Shown here piece by piece: positions 15,850-25,803 of a stretch of DNA of 64,000 bases. Made by a program: the position numbers and the translations under genes. The notes beneath the pieces were generated by a model. That model did not search any database, was not told where the DNA came from, and was given only the letters and a program-made list of their open reading frames with translations. The DNA comes from an uncultured Bacteroidales bacterium (GTDB lineage: Bacteria > Bacteroidota > Bacteroidia > Bacteroidales > Bacteroidaceae): assembly GCA_937914945.1 (NCBI GenBank), contig CALGJF010000009.1, positions 1 through 64,000 of the forward strand, read 5' to 3'. How positions within the stretch are numbered: the first letter of the stretch is position 1; every line of letters starts with the position of its first letter.

Positions 15850-17322
15850 ATGAACAATTACCTTAAACTACCAATGCTATTGCTCTTTTGCTGGCTACTT
15901 CTACCGGCAAATGCTCAAAAGGCCGATACCCTCCGTTTGAGCCTGACCCGAGCCATAGAGATAGCCATTCAACAGTCGCCCACGGTGCGCAGTGCGCGAC
16001 ACACCTTCCTTGCGCAGCATTGGAATTACCGTTATTATCGTGCCAACTATCTGCCATCGGTTACCCTTGAATCGTCGTCTTATGTAAACAATGTCATAAA
16101 CAAAATAACACAGGGCGATGGTACATCGCTCTTTTTGGGGCAGAGCCAGTTTGGCAGCGACCTTGTCATGAACATAAATCAAAATATAGCTCTCACAGGT
16201 GGCACGCTCTTTCTCAAAAGCAGTACCGATTATTTGCGCGAGGTGGAGAGCAAAACCAATATGTTCAGCACCGTTCCCATAAGCATTGGCTACACGCAAA
16301 GCCTCTTTGGACACAACTCCTTCAAATGGGACAGGATGATAGAGCCTCTGCGATATACCGAGGCAAAAAAAAGCTATGCCGAAACACTTGAGCTTGTGAA
16401 GGCGCAGGCATGCAACATATTTTTCAATCTCGCATCGGCACAGGAAGATGTGGAGATTGCATGCAGTAATTTTGCCAATGCCGATACGCTTTACCGGATG
16501 GCTCAGGGACGATACAAACTTGGAACCATAACCGAAAACGAGATGTTGCAACTTGAAATACGCCGCTTGAGCGAGGAGACAAATATGATGGATTGTCGCA
16601 TAGCCTATGACGAGGAACTCAACAGCTTGCGCTCTTTTCTTGCATTGCCGCAGGGGGTGGCTGTTCTCCTTCTTTTGCCCGACAGCGTGCCGCAGTTAAG
16701 CGTGCCGTTGAGCGATGCAATGGATTATGCTATGCTAAACAGCCCCGACCCCATGTATTACGAACGCCTGCGCCGCGAGGCACGCAGCAATCTTTCGCAA
16801 GCCAAGGCAGGCAGGGGGCTTAAGGCCGATATTTATCTTCAATTTGGTCTCTCGCAGACGGGGAACAGGTTGGGCGCCTCATATTCGCACCCAATGACAC
16901 AGAAATATGCCAGCATATCGCTATCCCTGCCCATTCTCGATTGGGGGCGGGGCAGTGGCAAGGTGCGCGTGGCGCGTTCGCAGCTGGAACTTGCCGAAAT
17001 TCAGGCCGAACAGGGAATGGAGGATTTTAACCGCAACATACAGAAGGTGGTGTCGCAGTTCAATATGCAGTGCCGCAAGGTACACATCGCACGGCTCACA
17101 AAAGAGCGCGCCGAGCAGAGGCACACGGTGGCAATGCGCCTTTACATAATGGGGCAGAGCACACTGCTCGACCTTAATAATGCCATTACGGAGTGCAACG
17201 CAGCCCGCCGTTCCTACATCTATTCATTGAGCACATATTGGCGCCTGTTTTACACGCTGCGCAGCATCACCGGATACGATTTCCTTAATATGTGCGAAAT
17301 AACAGAGCAGTTACCATTATAA
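15850..17322 (+). CDS. TolC-family outer membrane channel protein
   Basis: 490 residues. Outer-membrane efflux protein forming the exit channel of a tripartite exporter. Signal peptide about 1-22 (ending LLPANAQ), then two OEP repeats of long heptad-rich helices (about 30-240 and 265-480) with LTRAIEIAIQQSPTV at the start of the first. The open frame begins at 15637, but that stretch contains the activator sites and promoter, so the start must be downstream; the ATG at 15850 is directly followed by the signal peptide. First gene of the operon TolC-HlyD-ATPase-permease (13-base gap to the next). Confidence 0.88.
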   Translation: MNNYLKLPMLLLFCWLLLPANAQKADTLRLSLTRAIEIAIQQSPTVRSARHTFLAQHWNYRYYRANYLPSVTLESSSYVNNVINKITQGDGTSLFLGQSQFGSDLVMNINQNIALTGGTLFLKSSTDYLREVESKTNMFSTVPISIGYTQSLFGHNSFKWDRMIEPLRYTEAKKSYAETLELVKAQACNIFFNLASAQEDVEIACSNFANADTLYRMAQGRYKLGTITENEMLQLEIRRLSEETNMMDCRIAYDEELNSLRSFLALPQGVAVLLLLPDSVPQLSVPLSDAMDYAMLNSPDPMYYERLRREARSNLSQAKAGRGLKADIYLQFGLSQTGNRLGASYSHPMTQKYASISLSLPILDWGRGSGKVRVARSQLELAEIQAEQGMEDFNRNIQKVVSQFNMQCRKVHIARLTKERAEQRHTVAMRLYIMGQSTLLDLNNAITECNAARRSYIYSLSTYWRLFYTLRSITGYDFLNMCEITEQLPL

Positions 17323-17335
17323 AAACTAAAAATAT

Positions 17336-18586
17336 ATGGACATAAAGAGACCCGCCCCTGCCTGGTATGTAAAATACAGGACCCGCATTGCAGGCATAGC
17401 TTTGCTGCTTCTGCTCATAGGATATACCGTTTATCTTGCTGTTTTGCCGGGCAGGCAAGTGATTAAGGCTACCCTTGTTACCACGGCAACGGTTGTGGAA
17501 GCTCCTTTCATCGAGTACATCGATGTAGAAGGGGTGGTGCAGCCCATAAGAACCATTCAGCTCAACTCCATAGAGAGTGGTTTTGTGGAACGCATAGTTT
17601 GCGAAGAGGGTGAGATGGTGAAGCAGGGCGACACGTTGCTACTGTTGTCGAACCCCGAACTGCAACAGACTATAGAACAGGAGCGTGAAACTTGGGAAAA
17701 GACAGTGCGCAACCTGCGCGAACAGGAGATACAGATGGAGCAAAAGAGCATTGAACTGCGCCTGCAAGCATTGGAGCAAGAGTATCTTATAGGCGATTTG
17801 GAACGCCGCCTCACACAGAGCCGTGCCGAGTTCTCGATGGGCGTTAAAAGCCGTGCCGAACTGGATATAGTTGAGGCCGACTACAAACACCAACACCGCA
17901 AGTTGCAGTTGCAAATGCAAAACCTCAAGCACGACTCGCTGACCACCTCGCTGCGACGCGAAATGATTGTTGCCGACCGCGAAGCGGCGCGCCGTCGCCT
18001 GCTTGCAACGCAGGGCCGCACCGAGCGGCTTGTTGTGCGCTCGCCTGCCGACGGGCAGTTGGGGCAGTTGAATCTTGTGATAGGGCAGCAGGTGGCGGCC
18101 AACTCCAAAATAGGTGAACTTAATATAACAAACAGCTACAAAGTACACTCCCTGCTAAATGAATTTTATGTAGAACGCATACACGCGGGGTTGCCCGCCA
18201 CAATAGTGCAAAAGGGCGATACCTTTCCATTGCGAATAAGCCGCGTGGTGCCCGAGGTGAAAGATCGCCGTTTCGACATCGACCTGCAGTTCACGGGCCC
18301 GGCCCCCGATAATATACGCTTGGGAAAGAACTATCGCGTGATGATAGAACTTGGGCAGCCCGAACCCGCCATAGTGATACCCGACGGCGATTTCTACACC
18401 GAAAACGGCGGGCGTTGGGTGTACCGTTTCGACAAGGATGCAAACACGGCCCGCCGCGTGAAGATAAAGCTTGGTCGTCGCAACCCCGAAAACTTCGAGG
18501 TGCTCCACGGGCTTAATGCAGGCGACAGTGTCATCACAAGCGGTTACAAACACATAGGCAATGTGGAGGAGGTAAAAATACAATAA
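17336..18586 (+). CDS. HlyD/MacA-type periplasmic adaptor
   Basis: 416 residues. Membrane-fusion protein linking the inner-membrane ABC transporter to TolC. One N-terminal transmembrane helix (about 17-37), a biotinyl-lipoyl-like half motif near GFVERIVCEEGEMVKQGD (about 82-100), a long coiled coil (about 105-215), then beta-barrel and membrane-proximal domains (about 230-416). A typical member of MacA-like adaptors associated with FtsX/MacB permeases in Bacteroidota. In the middle of the operon; 39 bases separate it from the ATPase gene. Confidence 0.87.
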   Translation: MDIKRPAPAWYVKYRTRIAGIALLLLLIGYTVYLAVLPGRQVIKATLVTTATVVEAPFIEYIDVEGVVQPIRTIQLNSIESGFVERIVCEEGEMVKQGDTLLLLSNPELQQTIEQERETWEKTVRNLREQEIQMEQKSIELRLQALEQEYLIGDLERRLTQSRAEFSMGVKSRAELDIVEADYKHQHRKLQLQMQNLKHDSLTTSLRREMIVADREAARRRLLATQGRTERLVVRSPADGQLGQLNLVIGQQVAANSKIGELNITNSYKVHSLLNEFYVERIHAGLPATIVQKGDTFPLRISRVVPEVKDRRFDIDLQFTGPAPDNIRLGKNYRVMIELGQPEPAIVIPDGDFYTENGGRWVYRFDKDANTARRVKIKLGRRNPENFEVLHGLNAGDSVITSGYKHIGNVEEVKIQ

Positions 18587-18625
18587 CCATAAACAATAAT
18601 ACGTTATAAACAACACACAAAAATT

Positions 18626-19300
18626 ATGATTACACTAAAAAACATCAGTAAAGTATTTCAAACAGAGGAGGTGGAAACGTGGGCTTTGCAAAATGTGAGC
18701 CTCCAAGTGAAGAAAGGGGAATTTGTTGCCATTATGGGCCCCAGCGGTTGCGGAAAATCCACGCTGCTTAATATACTTGGTCTGCTCGACAACCCCACCG
18801 AAGGCACCTATCTGCTCGATGGCACCGATGTGAGCCGTATGCAGGAAGACGAACGCACCGAGTTGCGCAAGGGCAAGCTCGGCTTTGTGTTCCAGAGCTT
18901 CAACCTCATAGACGAGCTCACGGTGCAGGAAAACATAGAACTGCCGTTGCTCTATATGAATGTTCCCAAAAAAGAACGTCGCCAAAAGGTAAAAGAGGTG
19001 GTTGAGCGTGTGGCAATGTCGCACCGTGCAGGCCATTTCCCCGCACAGTTGTCGGGCGGCCAGCAGCAACGTGTGGCAATAGCGCGTGCCGTAATTTCGC
19101 GCCCGCACATAATACTTGCCGACGAGCCCACGGGTAACCTCGACTCCAAGCACGGCAAGGAGGTTATGGAACTGTTGAAGGAGCTTCACCGCGAGGGCAC
19201 CACCATAATAATGGTAACCCACTCGTTGCACGATGCCAATTATGCCGAGCGCATAATAAACCTGTTCGATGGAGAAATAGTGTCGGAAAGTGAAATGTAG
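18626..19300 (+). CDS. ABC transporter ATP-binding protein (MacB/LolD type)
   Basis: 224 residues, the usual length for a single ATPase domain. Walker [10 protein letters not shown] (about 37-45), Q-loop VFQSFN, signature [14 protein letters not shown] and Walker [12 protein letters not shown], then the H-loop TH. The LolD/MacB subfamily powers mechanotransmission through an FtsX-type permease rather than true membrane transport. The gene is intact, unlike its partner permease. Directly upstream of the permease gene (19-base gap). Confidence 0.92.
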   Translation: MITLKNISKVFQTEEVETWALQNVSLQVKKGEFVAIMGPSGCGKSTLLNILGLLDNPTEGTYLLDGTDVSRMQEDERTELRKGKLGFVFQSFNLIDELTVQENIELPLLYMNVPKKERRQKVKEVVERVAMSHRAGHFPAQLSGGQQQRVAIARAVISRPHIILADEPTGNLDSKHGKEVMELLKELHREGTTIIMVTHSLHDANYAERIINLFDGEIVSESEM

Positions 19301-19319
19301 AATTAAACACGCAACTACT

Positions 19320-21720
19320 ATGTTTATCCATAATTTGAAGATTGCCTGGCGCAATCTTATGAAATATAAATTCCAGACAATAATAAGTGTTGTGGCTCTT
19401 GCAGTGGGTATTGTAACACTTACGGTAACACACGTTGCGCTTGAATATTTCGGTGAGCCGCCCATCAGTGGCGAGGATTATTACCATCGCGTATATCACC
19501 TCTCCTTGGGTTATGCCGAAAATGAGGTTGCCGATTCCCTTGCTGCCGATGGCTCAAATATTATATATAATAAGTCTTTGGTCCGCGAAGATATAGATGC
19601 TCTCCTTGCCGACGGCGGTATGGCTTGTGTTGAAAGGATTGTAGCCGATAATTATGCAACCTATGGTGGCCAAGTTTCGGTTTTTCTGTCCGATTCCGTG
19701 GAAAAAACATTGGACATAGGCTGGACACCCATAGATGTGGATTATCTTAACCTGTATGCCATACCTTCGGCAATCACAGGGGAGAAAATTCCCGTGCTTG
19801 CCGAGGGCGATGCGGTTATCAGCGATTATAAGGCGCGTGCCATTTTTGGCGACAGCAATCCTGTGGGTAAAAAAAATTATCGTTGGAATTCAGGGTGAAT
19901 ATGTAACCTTCATTATACGCGATGTCTTTGAGGTGTCTAATATAGAGCAAGGCGTTCGATGCGATTTGCTGCTTGCCGAAAAGAATTACCGCCTGTCCGA
20001 TAAGTTTAACATCTATGGCAATCACTTCACGGTGTTGCTGCGCGAGGGCTGCACGGCGCAGCAATTAAAAGAAGAGGCATCGCATAGGTTGCAACCATTG
20101 GGAACGTATGCCCGCGTGCAACTTTTAGAAGATCGTAAAGATGACTCTATGAGAACACTTCTGTTTGTACGTGTCATAATATATCTTATAAGTTCGCTTG
20201 TTCTTGTAGCTGCTCTTGTGGGTTTCTTGAAGATGCAGTTGCAACTGTTCAGAATGCGCCGTCGCGAGGTGTCGTTGCGCGTGGTACACGGCTCGTCGCA
20301 AGCGCGCCTGTATGCACTGTTCTTCACCGAGGTGCTTATAACGCTTGTTTTTGCATTTGTGCTCTCGTTGCTGTTGTGGCATTGGGTAACAGGCTTCCTG
20401 CAAAACCATCTTGCGTTTGTGCTCGAGGAGATGAGCCTTGTTGTCGATGGGGTTGATAATATGCTTTTTGTGATTATGGCGGCAGTAGCGGCAATATCGG
20501 CCATTGCGGTGTTCTTGTCGGTGCGCTCCATGCGGAATATGAGCAGGGGGGCGGCTGCAAGTATGGCAAGGGATAGCAACCACGCCTTCCGCAATACAAT
20601 GCTTGCTTTGCAGCTTGTGATAGGTATGATATTCCTGGGCGGCACATTGACTCTGTCGCAATTCATAGGCGGAATGAAAAGGGTTTTCAATGTGCCCGAA
20701 AATGAAGACTTATATGAACAATGTCTTTATATATGCCCCGATGGGATAGACGATGAGTTGTTTGAGCAATATCTGCAACACGATGCCGAGAACATAAAGT
20801 GGTATTGCAGTTACGGGTTGTATACTGTTACTTTCGACGAGATTCAAAACATACCCTCGGTTAAAGAACGTATGGGGCACGGATATTTGAATGTAACCAC
20901 GCTATCTGATACCGCGTTCCTCGATTTCTGGAATATTCCGGTTCGTTGGCAGTTGCCACCCGAACAGCGCGGGGAGTGCATACTGCTTTCCGACAGCCTC
21001 TATAAGATATTTGATGAGGAGGGTGTTACCCGCAAGGCTTCGTTGAATGTGAGCCACTATGGCTGGGGAAAACAGCTTGGCAACGGCTTTCCCATTGGAG
21101 GAACATTCCCCTCCAAACCTTATTATTCGGAAAAGAATCAGGCGATAATTATAAGTTCATCAGCCAATACCCATAGGTACATTGTGCAACCCGATGAAGG
21201 GGCGTATGCCGATGTGTTTATCGACCTGCAGAATGCAATAGAGCGTATGAATCCCAAACTGCTGGAGTCGCCGGTGAAGAATCTTCGCGACGAGGAGGGT
21301 AAGAGCGTTATTCTCTTTGACAGTATGCAGCAAGGTGCGTGGCTGCTATCGTGTATCTGTTTTGTGGTCTGCTTTATGGGAATATGGAGTGCTGTGGCAC
21401 TGGACACACGCTCACGACTGAAAGAGGTGGCGGTGCGCAAGGTGAACGGTGCCAAGCGTCGCGATATAGCCTTGTTGTTCGGGCGGCTCTATCTGTGGCT
21501 TGTTGTGGTGGCAAGCATCATAAGTACCCCGGTAGTTGTTCTCTTTACCATCTTTTTGAATGATTTTATTATCGGGAGCGGTTATTCATTTGTCTTGTCG
21601 TCGTGGTTGTGTGTGGCAGCCTCCATATGTATTACCGCTGTGGTGGTCTTCCTGCTCGTCTTTAACCAGATACGTATGGTGATGAGGCTCAACCCGTCAG
21701 ATATTTTGGCAAAAGAGTGA
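19320..21720 (+). pseudogene. FtsX/MacB-type ABC permease, frameshifted at an A8 tract
   Basis: Two FtsX modules, with the N-terminal MacB-like periplasmic domain after the first helix. The frame from the ATG at 19320 (MFIHNLKIAWRNLMKY) stops at 19898 after GDSNPVGKK. A second frame continues IIVGIQGEYVTFIIRD... to 21720 with helices at about 20160-20230, 20330-20400, 20460-20530, 20600-20650, 21340-21400, 21480-21560 and 21600-21670. The shift is in an eight-A run at 19869-19876; seven As would give one 799-residue protein. It could be an assembly error, a true mutation, or a slippery tract that yields some full-length product. I chose the ATG at 19320 because an earlier in-frame one (19290) overlaps the ATPase gene. 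Confidence 0.85.
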
Positions 21721-21772
21721 TTTATTAACCGATGAGGGGGCTTCAATACAGCCCCCCTCATCGGTTAATAAA
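21721..21772. terminator. strong terminator after the export operon
   Basis: Perfect 20-bp arms (21721-21740 and 21753-21772) around a 12-base loop. It begins directly after the permease stop codon. Confidence 0.85.
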
Positions 21773-21808
21773 TACCCCGCGCCTGTTGAAAAGCCCAAAG
21801 AGAAAAAC

Positions 21809-21840
21809 TTTGCAAGTGAGCGCAAAAGGCACTATCTTCG
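21809..21840 (+). promoter_or_regulatory. dnaB promoter
   Basis: TTTG at 21809-21812, 20-base spacer, TATCTTCG at 21833-21840. Transcription starts about 16 bases before the ATG at 21863. Confidence 0.7.
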
Positions 21841-21862
21841 CAACCGATTTTGCAAAAAGAGT

Positions 21863-23440
21863 ATGGAAGATATAAATACACCGAAGAGAAAGACACGCAG
21901 CCGCCAAGCGGCAACACCCACACTTAGCGAGTATGGTCATGTGCAGCCGCAGGCATTGGAGCTGGAAGAGGCCGTGCTTGGTGCGCTCATGATTGACAGC
22001 GATGCCATAGGCCGTTTGGGCGATATTCTTAAGCCCGAATCGTTCTACGACAAACGCAACCATTTGTTGTTCAAGGCTATTCAGGAGATGGACCTCAATG
22101 ACCGCCCCATAGATATCCTCACCGTAACCGAGTATCTGCGCAGCAAAGGCTACCTTGAAGAAGTTGGCGGCCCTGTGTATATTGCACAGCTCACCAGCAG
22201 GGTGGTTTCATCGGTGAATATCGAGTATCATGCCAATATCATTGCGCAAAAGAAACTCGCGCGCGACCTTATAAAATTCACCAGCAAGACACAGGTGCAG
22301 GCCTTTGACGAAACACAAGATGTGGAGGAGCTTATGCAGCAGGCCGAAAGCGAGCTGTTTGAAATATCGCGCCATAATATGAAACGCGATTTCACTCCCG
22401 TGAGCGGTGTGTTGAAAGATGCTTATGCGGCCATTCAAAAGGCGTCGCAGAACACAAGCGGTATCAGCGGTTTGAGTACAGGTTTCACCGACCTCGACAA
22501 GATGACATCGGGTTGGCAGAATACCGACCTTATAATCCTTGCCGCCCGCCCCGCGATGGGAAAAACGGCATTCGCCCTCTCGCTCATACGTAATATGGCT
22601 GTCGATCAGGGAATTCCCGTGGGTATGTTCTCGCTTGAGATGGGTAACGTGCAGCTGGTGAACCGTCTCATCTGTAACGTGTGCCAGATTCCGGGCGATA
22701 AGATAAAGAGCGGCCGCCTCGAAAAATATGAGTGGGGCCAGCTCGACAGCAAAATCGTCGCCCTTGAAAATGCTCCCATTTATGTAGATGACACCCCGCA
22801 GCTGTCGGTGTTCGAATTGCGTACCAAGGCACGCCGCATGGTGCGTGAGCATGGTGTGAAGATGCTCTTTATAGACTACTTGCAGCTGATGACCGCCAAC
22901 GTGGGCAAGGGTAGCCGTCAGGAGGAAATCAGTACAATCTCACGCTCGCTCAAAGGCCTTGCCAAAGAGCTTAATATCCCCATTATGGCACTCAGTCAGC
23001 TCAACCGTAACCTTGAAGGCCGCGAGGGTGTGGAGGGTAAACGCCCGCAGTTGAGCGACCTTCGCGAGTCGGGAGCCATTGAGCAGGATGCCGATATTGT
23101 ACTCTTTGTAAACCGTCCCGAATATTTCCATATATATAAGGATGGCGATTTCGACTGGCGTAACAAGGCCGAGATTATCATTGCAAAGCATCGTAACGGT
23201 GCCACGGGCGATGTGCGCCTCACATTCCGCAAGGAGTATGCCCGCTTTATGAATATGGACGATGAGTCGCTTGGCAATCTCATAGCATCGGATATTCCTG
23301 TGGTGCGTGGTTCCAAGATGAATGCAAATGTGGAGCCCGACCCACTCCCCGGCGAGGTGCCCGATTATATGCAGAGTGCCGGCACTCCGGTTGATTTCAT
23401 AGGTGGTGCACCTATATCCAATAATGATGTGCCTTTCTGA
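21863..23440 (+). CDS. dnaB: replicative DNA helicase DnaB
   Basis: 525 residues. The hexameric 5'-3' helicase that unwinds the replication fork. N-terminal domain about 25-130 (LEEAVLGALMID, then ILTVTEYLRSKG), linker, and RecA-like ATPase domain about 190-465. Walker A is AARPAMGKTAF, Walker B MLFIDYLQLM, then ALSQLNRNLEGR and LRESGAIEQDAD. The C-terminal tail (about 470-525) is acidic and of the variable type. A single gene between its own promoter and a repeat-containing gap. No intein. Confidence 0.96.
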   Translation: MEDINTPKRKTRSRQAATPTLSEYGHVQPQALELEEAVLGALMIDSDAIGRLGDILKPESFYDKRNHLLFKAIQEMDLNDRPIDILTVTEYLRSKGYLEEVGGPVYIAQLTSRVVSSVNIEYHANIIAQKKLARDLIKFTSKTQVQAFDETQDVEELMQQAESELFEISRHNMKRDFTPVSGVLKDAYAAIQKASQNTSGISGLSTGFTDLDKMTSGWQNTDLIILAARPAMGKTAFALSLIRNMAVDQGIPVGMFSLEMGNVQLVNRLICNVCQIPGDKIKSGRLEKYEWGQLDSKIVALENAPIYVDDTPQLSVFELRTKARRMVREHGVKMLFIDYLQLMTANVGKGSRQEEISTISRSLKGLAKELNIPIMALSQLNRNLEGREGVEGKRPQLSDLRESGAIEQDADIVLFVNRPEYFHIYKDGDFDWRNKAEIIIAKHRNGATGDVRLTFRKEYARFMNMDDESLGNLIASDIPVVRGSKMNANVEPDPLPGEVPDYMQSAGTPVDFIGGAPISNNDVPF

Positions 23441-23536
23441 GTATAGAAAAGTTGTTAGATACCATATTTAACCTTTCAATTATAAATATCGGGGGCTTGC
23501 TCTAAAAGCCTCGGTGGCTCGCGAGTTGTTTGGGGA

Positions 23537-23661
23537 TATTGTGGCATAAGTGCTTTAAGGTACGCACCCTATGGGTGCTATCCCTCCCATCACTTCGCTT
23601 TGGGCCCCTCCCGTTCACGTGACCACGGGCGGCCACGCCTTACTGCACTTACGCCACAATA
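23537..23661. repeat. MITE-like element with 17-bp terminal inverted repeats
   Basis: Left end TATTGTGGCATAAGTGC (23537-23553) and right end GCACTTACGCCACAATA (23645-23661) are inverted copies with one mismatch. Inner stems such as GCACCC-TAT-GGGTGC (about 23563-23577) and a shared AAGG/CCTT pair make it a nested palindrome. Too short to encode anything. Confidence 0.7.
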
Positions 23662-23925
23662 ATTCCTTGTTGATATGTTTTTAATATCTTTTATGGTACC
23701 GCTCTCTTTTTCGCACCCTTTTTTGAAAAAAGGGGCTATAAAGAATGTTGGTGATACAAAGAATAGCCGATAAATAACACCGAGAATTTTAGAGCAATGC
23801 CCTAAACTCTTGCCGCTGAACCGACTTTATTTATCAGCGAGCCAATGAGACAATGATCAATGACAATGACAATGTATGCGGGTAAATTTATTAGCTGCAA
23901 CCGCCGAATTGTTACTTAATTTTAT

Positions 23926-23933
23926 TATCTTCG
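23926..23933 (+). promoter_or_regulatory. -7 box of the trpS promoter
   Basis: TATCTTCG, followed after about 27 bases by the trpS ATG at 23961. I see no clear TTG at the right distance, so only the -7 half is supported. Confidence 0.45.
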
Positions 23934-23960
23934 CGCTCATAAATTGAAAACAGATAAAAA

Positions 23961-25049
23961 ATGGGCAAAATAATACTTACAGGAGACCGCCCCACAGGGC
24001 GTTTGCATTTAGGCCACTATGTAGGCTCGTTGCGCCGTCGCGTGGAGCTGCAAAATTCGGGAATGTTCGACAAGGTGTTTATCATGATTGCCGATGCACA
24101 GGCACTTACCGATAATGCCGACAACCCCGAAAAGGTGCGCCAGAATATAATAGAGGTGGCACTCGACTATCTGTCGGTGGGTATAGATCCTGCGAAAAGC
24201 ACCATATTCATACAATCACAAGTGGCAGAGTTGTGCGAGCTTGCTTTCTATTACATGAACCTTGTAACCGTGTCGCGTTTGCAGCGCAACCCCACGGTAA
24301 AAACCGAGATTCAGATGCGTAACTTCGAGACAAGCATCCCTGTAGGCTTTTTCACATATCCCATCAGCCAAGCATCGGATATAACAGCCTTCCGCGCAAC
24401 AACAGTGCCCGCTGGCGAGGACCAGCAGCCCATGATTGAACAGGCTCGTGAGATTGCCCGCCGTTTCAACGGCATATATGGCGACACACTTGTGGAGCCC
24501 GAGATTCTGTTGCCCGACAATGCTGCCTGCTTGCGCCTCCCCGGTACCGACGGCAAGGCAAAAATGAGTAAGTCGCTTGGCAACTGCATCTATCTCTCCG
24601 ACACTGCCGAGGAGCTGCGTCAGCATGTGATGGGAATGTATACCGACCCCGACCACTTGCGCGTGCAAGACCCGGGCAAGGTTGAGGGTAACACCGTGTT
24701 CACATATCTCGATGCATTCTGCAAGCCCGAGCATTTTGAACGCTATCTCCCCGATTATCCCTCGCTCGACGAGCTCAAAGCGCATTACCGTCGCGGAGGC
24801 TTGGGCGATGTCAAGGTAAAGAAATTCCTCATAGCTATATTGGAGGAGGAACTTGCCCCCATTCGTGCCCGTCGCAAGGAGTGGGAGCAGAAGATACACG
24901 AGGTGTATGCTATTTTAGAGGAGGGTTGCAAGGCTGCCCGTGCCGTTGCTGCCGACACGCTTGCCGATGTGCGCCGCGCAATGAAGATAAACTATTTCGA
25001 GGATAAAGAACTCATAGAGGAACAGGCACGCCGTTTCCGCGGGGAGTAA
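23961..25049 (+). CDS. trpS: tryptophanyl-tRNA synthetase
   Basis: 362 residues. Class I aminoacyl-tRNA synthetase charging tRNA-Trp. The HIGH-type motif is [17 protein letters not shown] at the N-terminus; the KMSKS motif is [10 protein letters not shown] at about residues 195-204. Between them is the catalytic Rossmann fold with the GEDQQPM tryptophan/ATP loop. Length and motif spacing are normal. Own promoter; a terminator follows at 25075. Confidence 0.95.
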   Translation: MGKIILTGDRPTGRLHLGHYVGSLRRRVELQNSGMFDKVFIMIADAQALTDNADNPEKVRQNIIEVALDYLSVGIDPAKSTIFIQSQVAELCELAFYYMNLVTVSRLQRNPTVKTEIQMRNFETSIPVGFFTYPISQASDITAFRATTVPAGEDQQPMIEQAREIARRFNGIYGDTLVEPEILLPDNAACLRLPGTDGKAKMSKSLGNCIYLSDTAEELRQHVMGMYTDPDHLRVQDPGKVEGNTVFTYLDAFCKPEHFERYLPDYPSLDELKAHYRRGGLGDVKVKKFLIAILEEELAPIRARRKEWEQKIHEVYAILEEGCKAARAVAADTLADVRRAMKINYFEDKELIEEQARRFRGE

Positions 25050-25074
25050 TTTAATGTTCCTTGCTGTTATATGG

Positions 25075-25104
25075 GGCTGCTAATTTTTAGCAGCCTCTTT
25101 TTTT
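25075..25104 (+). terminator. trpS terminator
   Basis: GGCTGCT (25075-25081), seven-base loop, AGCAGCC (25089-25095), followed by TC and a run of seven Ts. Confidence 0.88.
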
Positions 25105-25197
25105 AGTAAAAAAGGTTCTTAAATTATGTTGGTTTATGTGAAAATAATTATATTTGCGGTATAGTGTAAAAACAATAAAAAATATAAATTAAGTGCT

Positions 25198-25611
25198 ATG
25201 AAAAAGATAATCTTTACACTGCTTGCAGCAGTTATGCTTTTCTCGTGCGACACGGTGAGCAAAGAAGAAAAAGAGAAGAACGAAATCCGCTCGTTGCTTA
25301 CAACTACCTTTGAGGTAACAAGCAAGGAAATACAAGGCATGGTTATTGACGATATTACAGTGTGTGATAGTTGTGTGTTCAAAAACGACAGGATTTATTA
25401 CTATTATACGATTAATGAGGAATATCTTCCTATTTCTCAAATTGAAGCAGAGAGCTCGACAAGAAAAGATATGATAAAGAGTACATTGGAAGGCAACAGT
25501 GAAATGGTTCCTCTTATTGATATGCTTAAGAAACTCGGTAACGGTGGTTTTAATTATATTTACAAGGGTAATGCAACAGGTGCCACCCATACCATAACCA
25601 TTGATTATTGA
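25198..25611 (+). CDS. small lipoprotein of unknown function
   Basis: 137 residues. Lipoprotein signal with lipobox MLFSC (Cys17), then a charged linker (SKEEKEKNE) and a small alpha/beta domain. Two further cysteines (VCDSC, about residues 58-61) form a CxxC pair. No family recognised. It stands alone between two terminators; a TATATTTG -7 box lies at 25149-25156, with TTG 17 bases upstream. Confidence 0.75.
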   Translation: MKKIIFTLLAAVMLFSCDTVSKEEKEKNEIRSLLTTTFEVTSKEIQGMVIDDITVCDSCVFKNDRIYYYYTINEEYLPISQIEAESSTRKDMIKSTLEGNSEMVPLIDMLKKLGNGGFNYIYKGNATGATHTITIDY

Positions 25612-25636
25612 TTTGTCTGTTTGCTGTTTTACGCAT

Positions 25637-25664
25637 AAACCGCTCTTCCATGGAAGAGCGGTTT
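25637..25664. terminator. palindromic terminator after the small lipoprotein
   Basis: AAACCGCTCTTCCA and its exact complement form a 28-base perfect palindrome followed by TATTCTTATTT. No loop bases beyond the palindrome centre. Confidence 0.75.
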
Positions 25665-25747
25665 ATTCTTATTTATAATAAAGTGTTTCATTGGGTTAAA
25701 AGTTATTATAATAAGATTTCTCAAATTCGTAAAAAAAGTGTAACTTC

Positions 25748-25767
25748 GCAGTCGCTTGCGCGACTGC
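25748..25767 (+). promoter_or_regulatory. hairpin at the 5' end of the pheT transcript
   Basis: GCAGTCGC-TTGC-GCGACTGC starts at the last base of a TAACTTCG box (25741-25748), so it would lie at or just before the 5' end of the message, 37 bases upstream of the pheT ATG. It could stabilise the message; function is not shown. Confidence 0.4.
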
Positions 25768-25803
25768 AAGAAAACATGGCGAAAATAAATAAAAATTTGA
25801 TAT

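Larger units (their letters stand above)
23441..23960. other. gene-free 520-bp interval between dnaB and trpS
   Basis: Contains the 125-bp inverted-repeat element at 23537-23661, a hairpin CCC-T6-G-A6-GGG at 23716-23734, and the trpS promoter at the right end. No coding frame looks real. Confidence 0.65.

Noticed and set aside
18635..19465. Long antisense frame opposite the ABC ATPase gene
   Set aside because: Shadow of a strongly conserved gene; the peptide has no recognisable domain. The same applies to other antisense frames over pheT, purF, gcvP, trpS and tgt.
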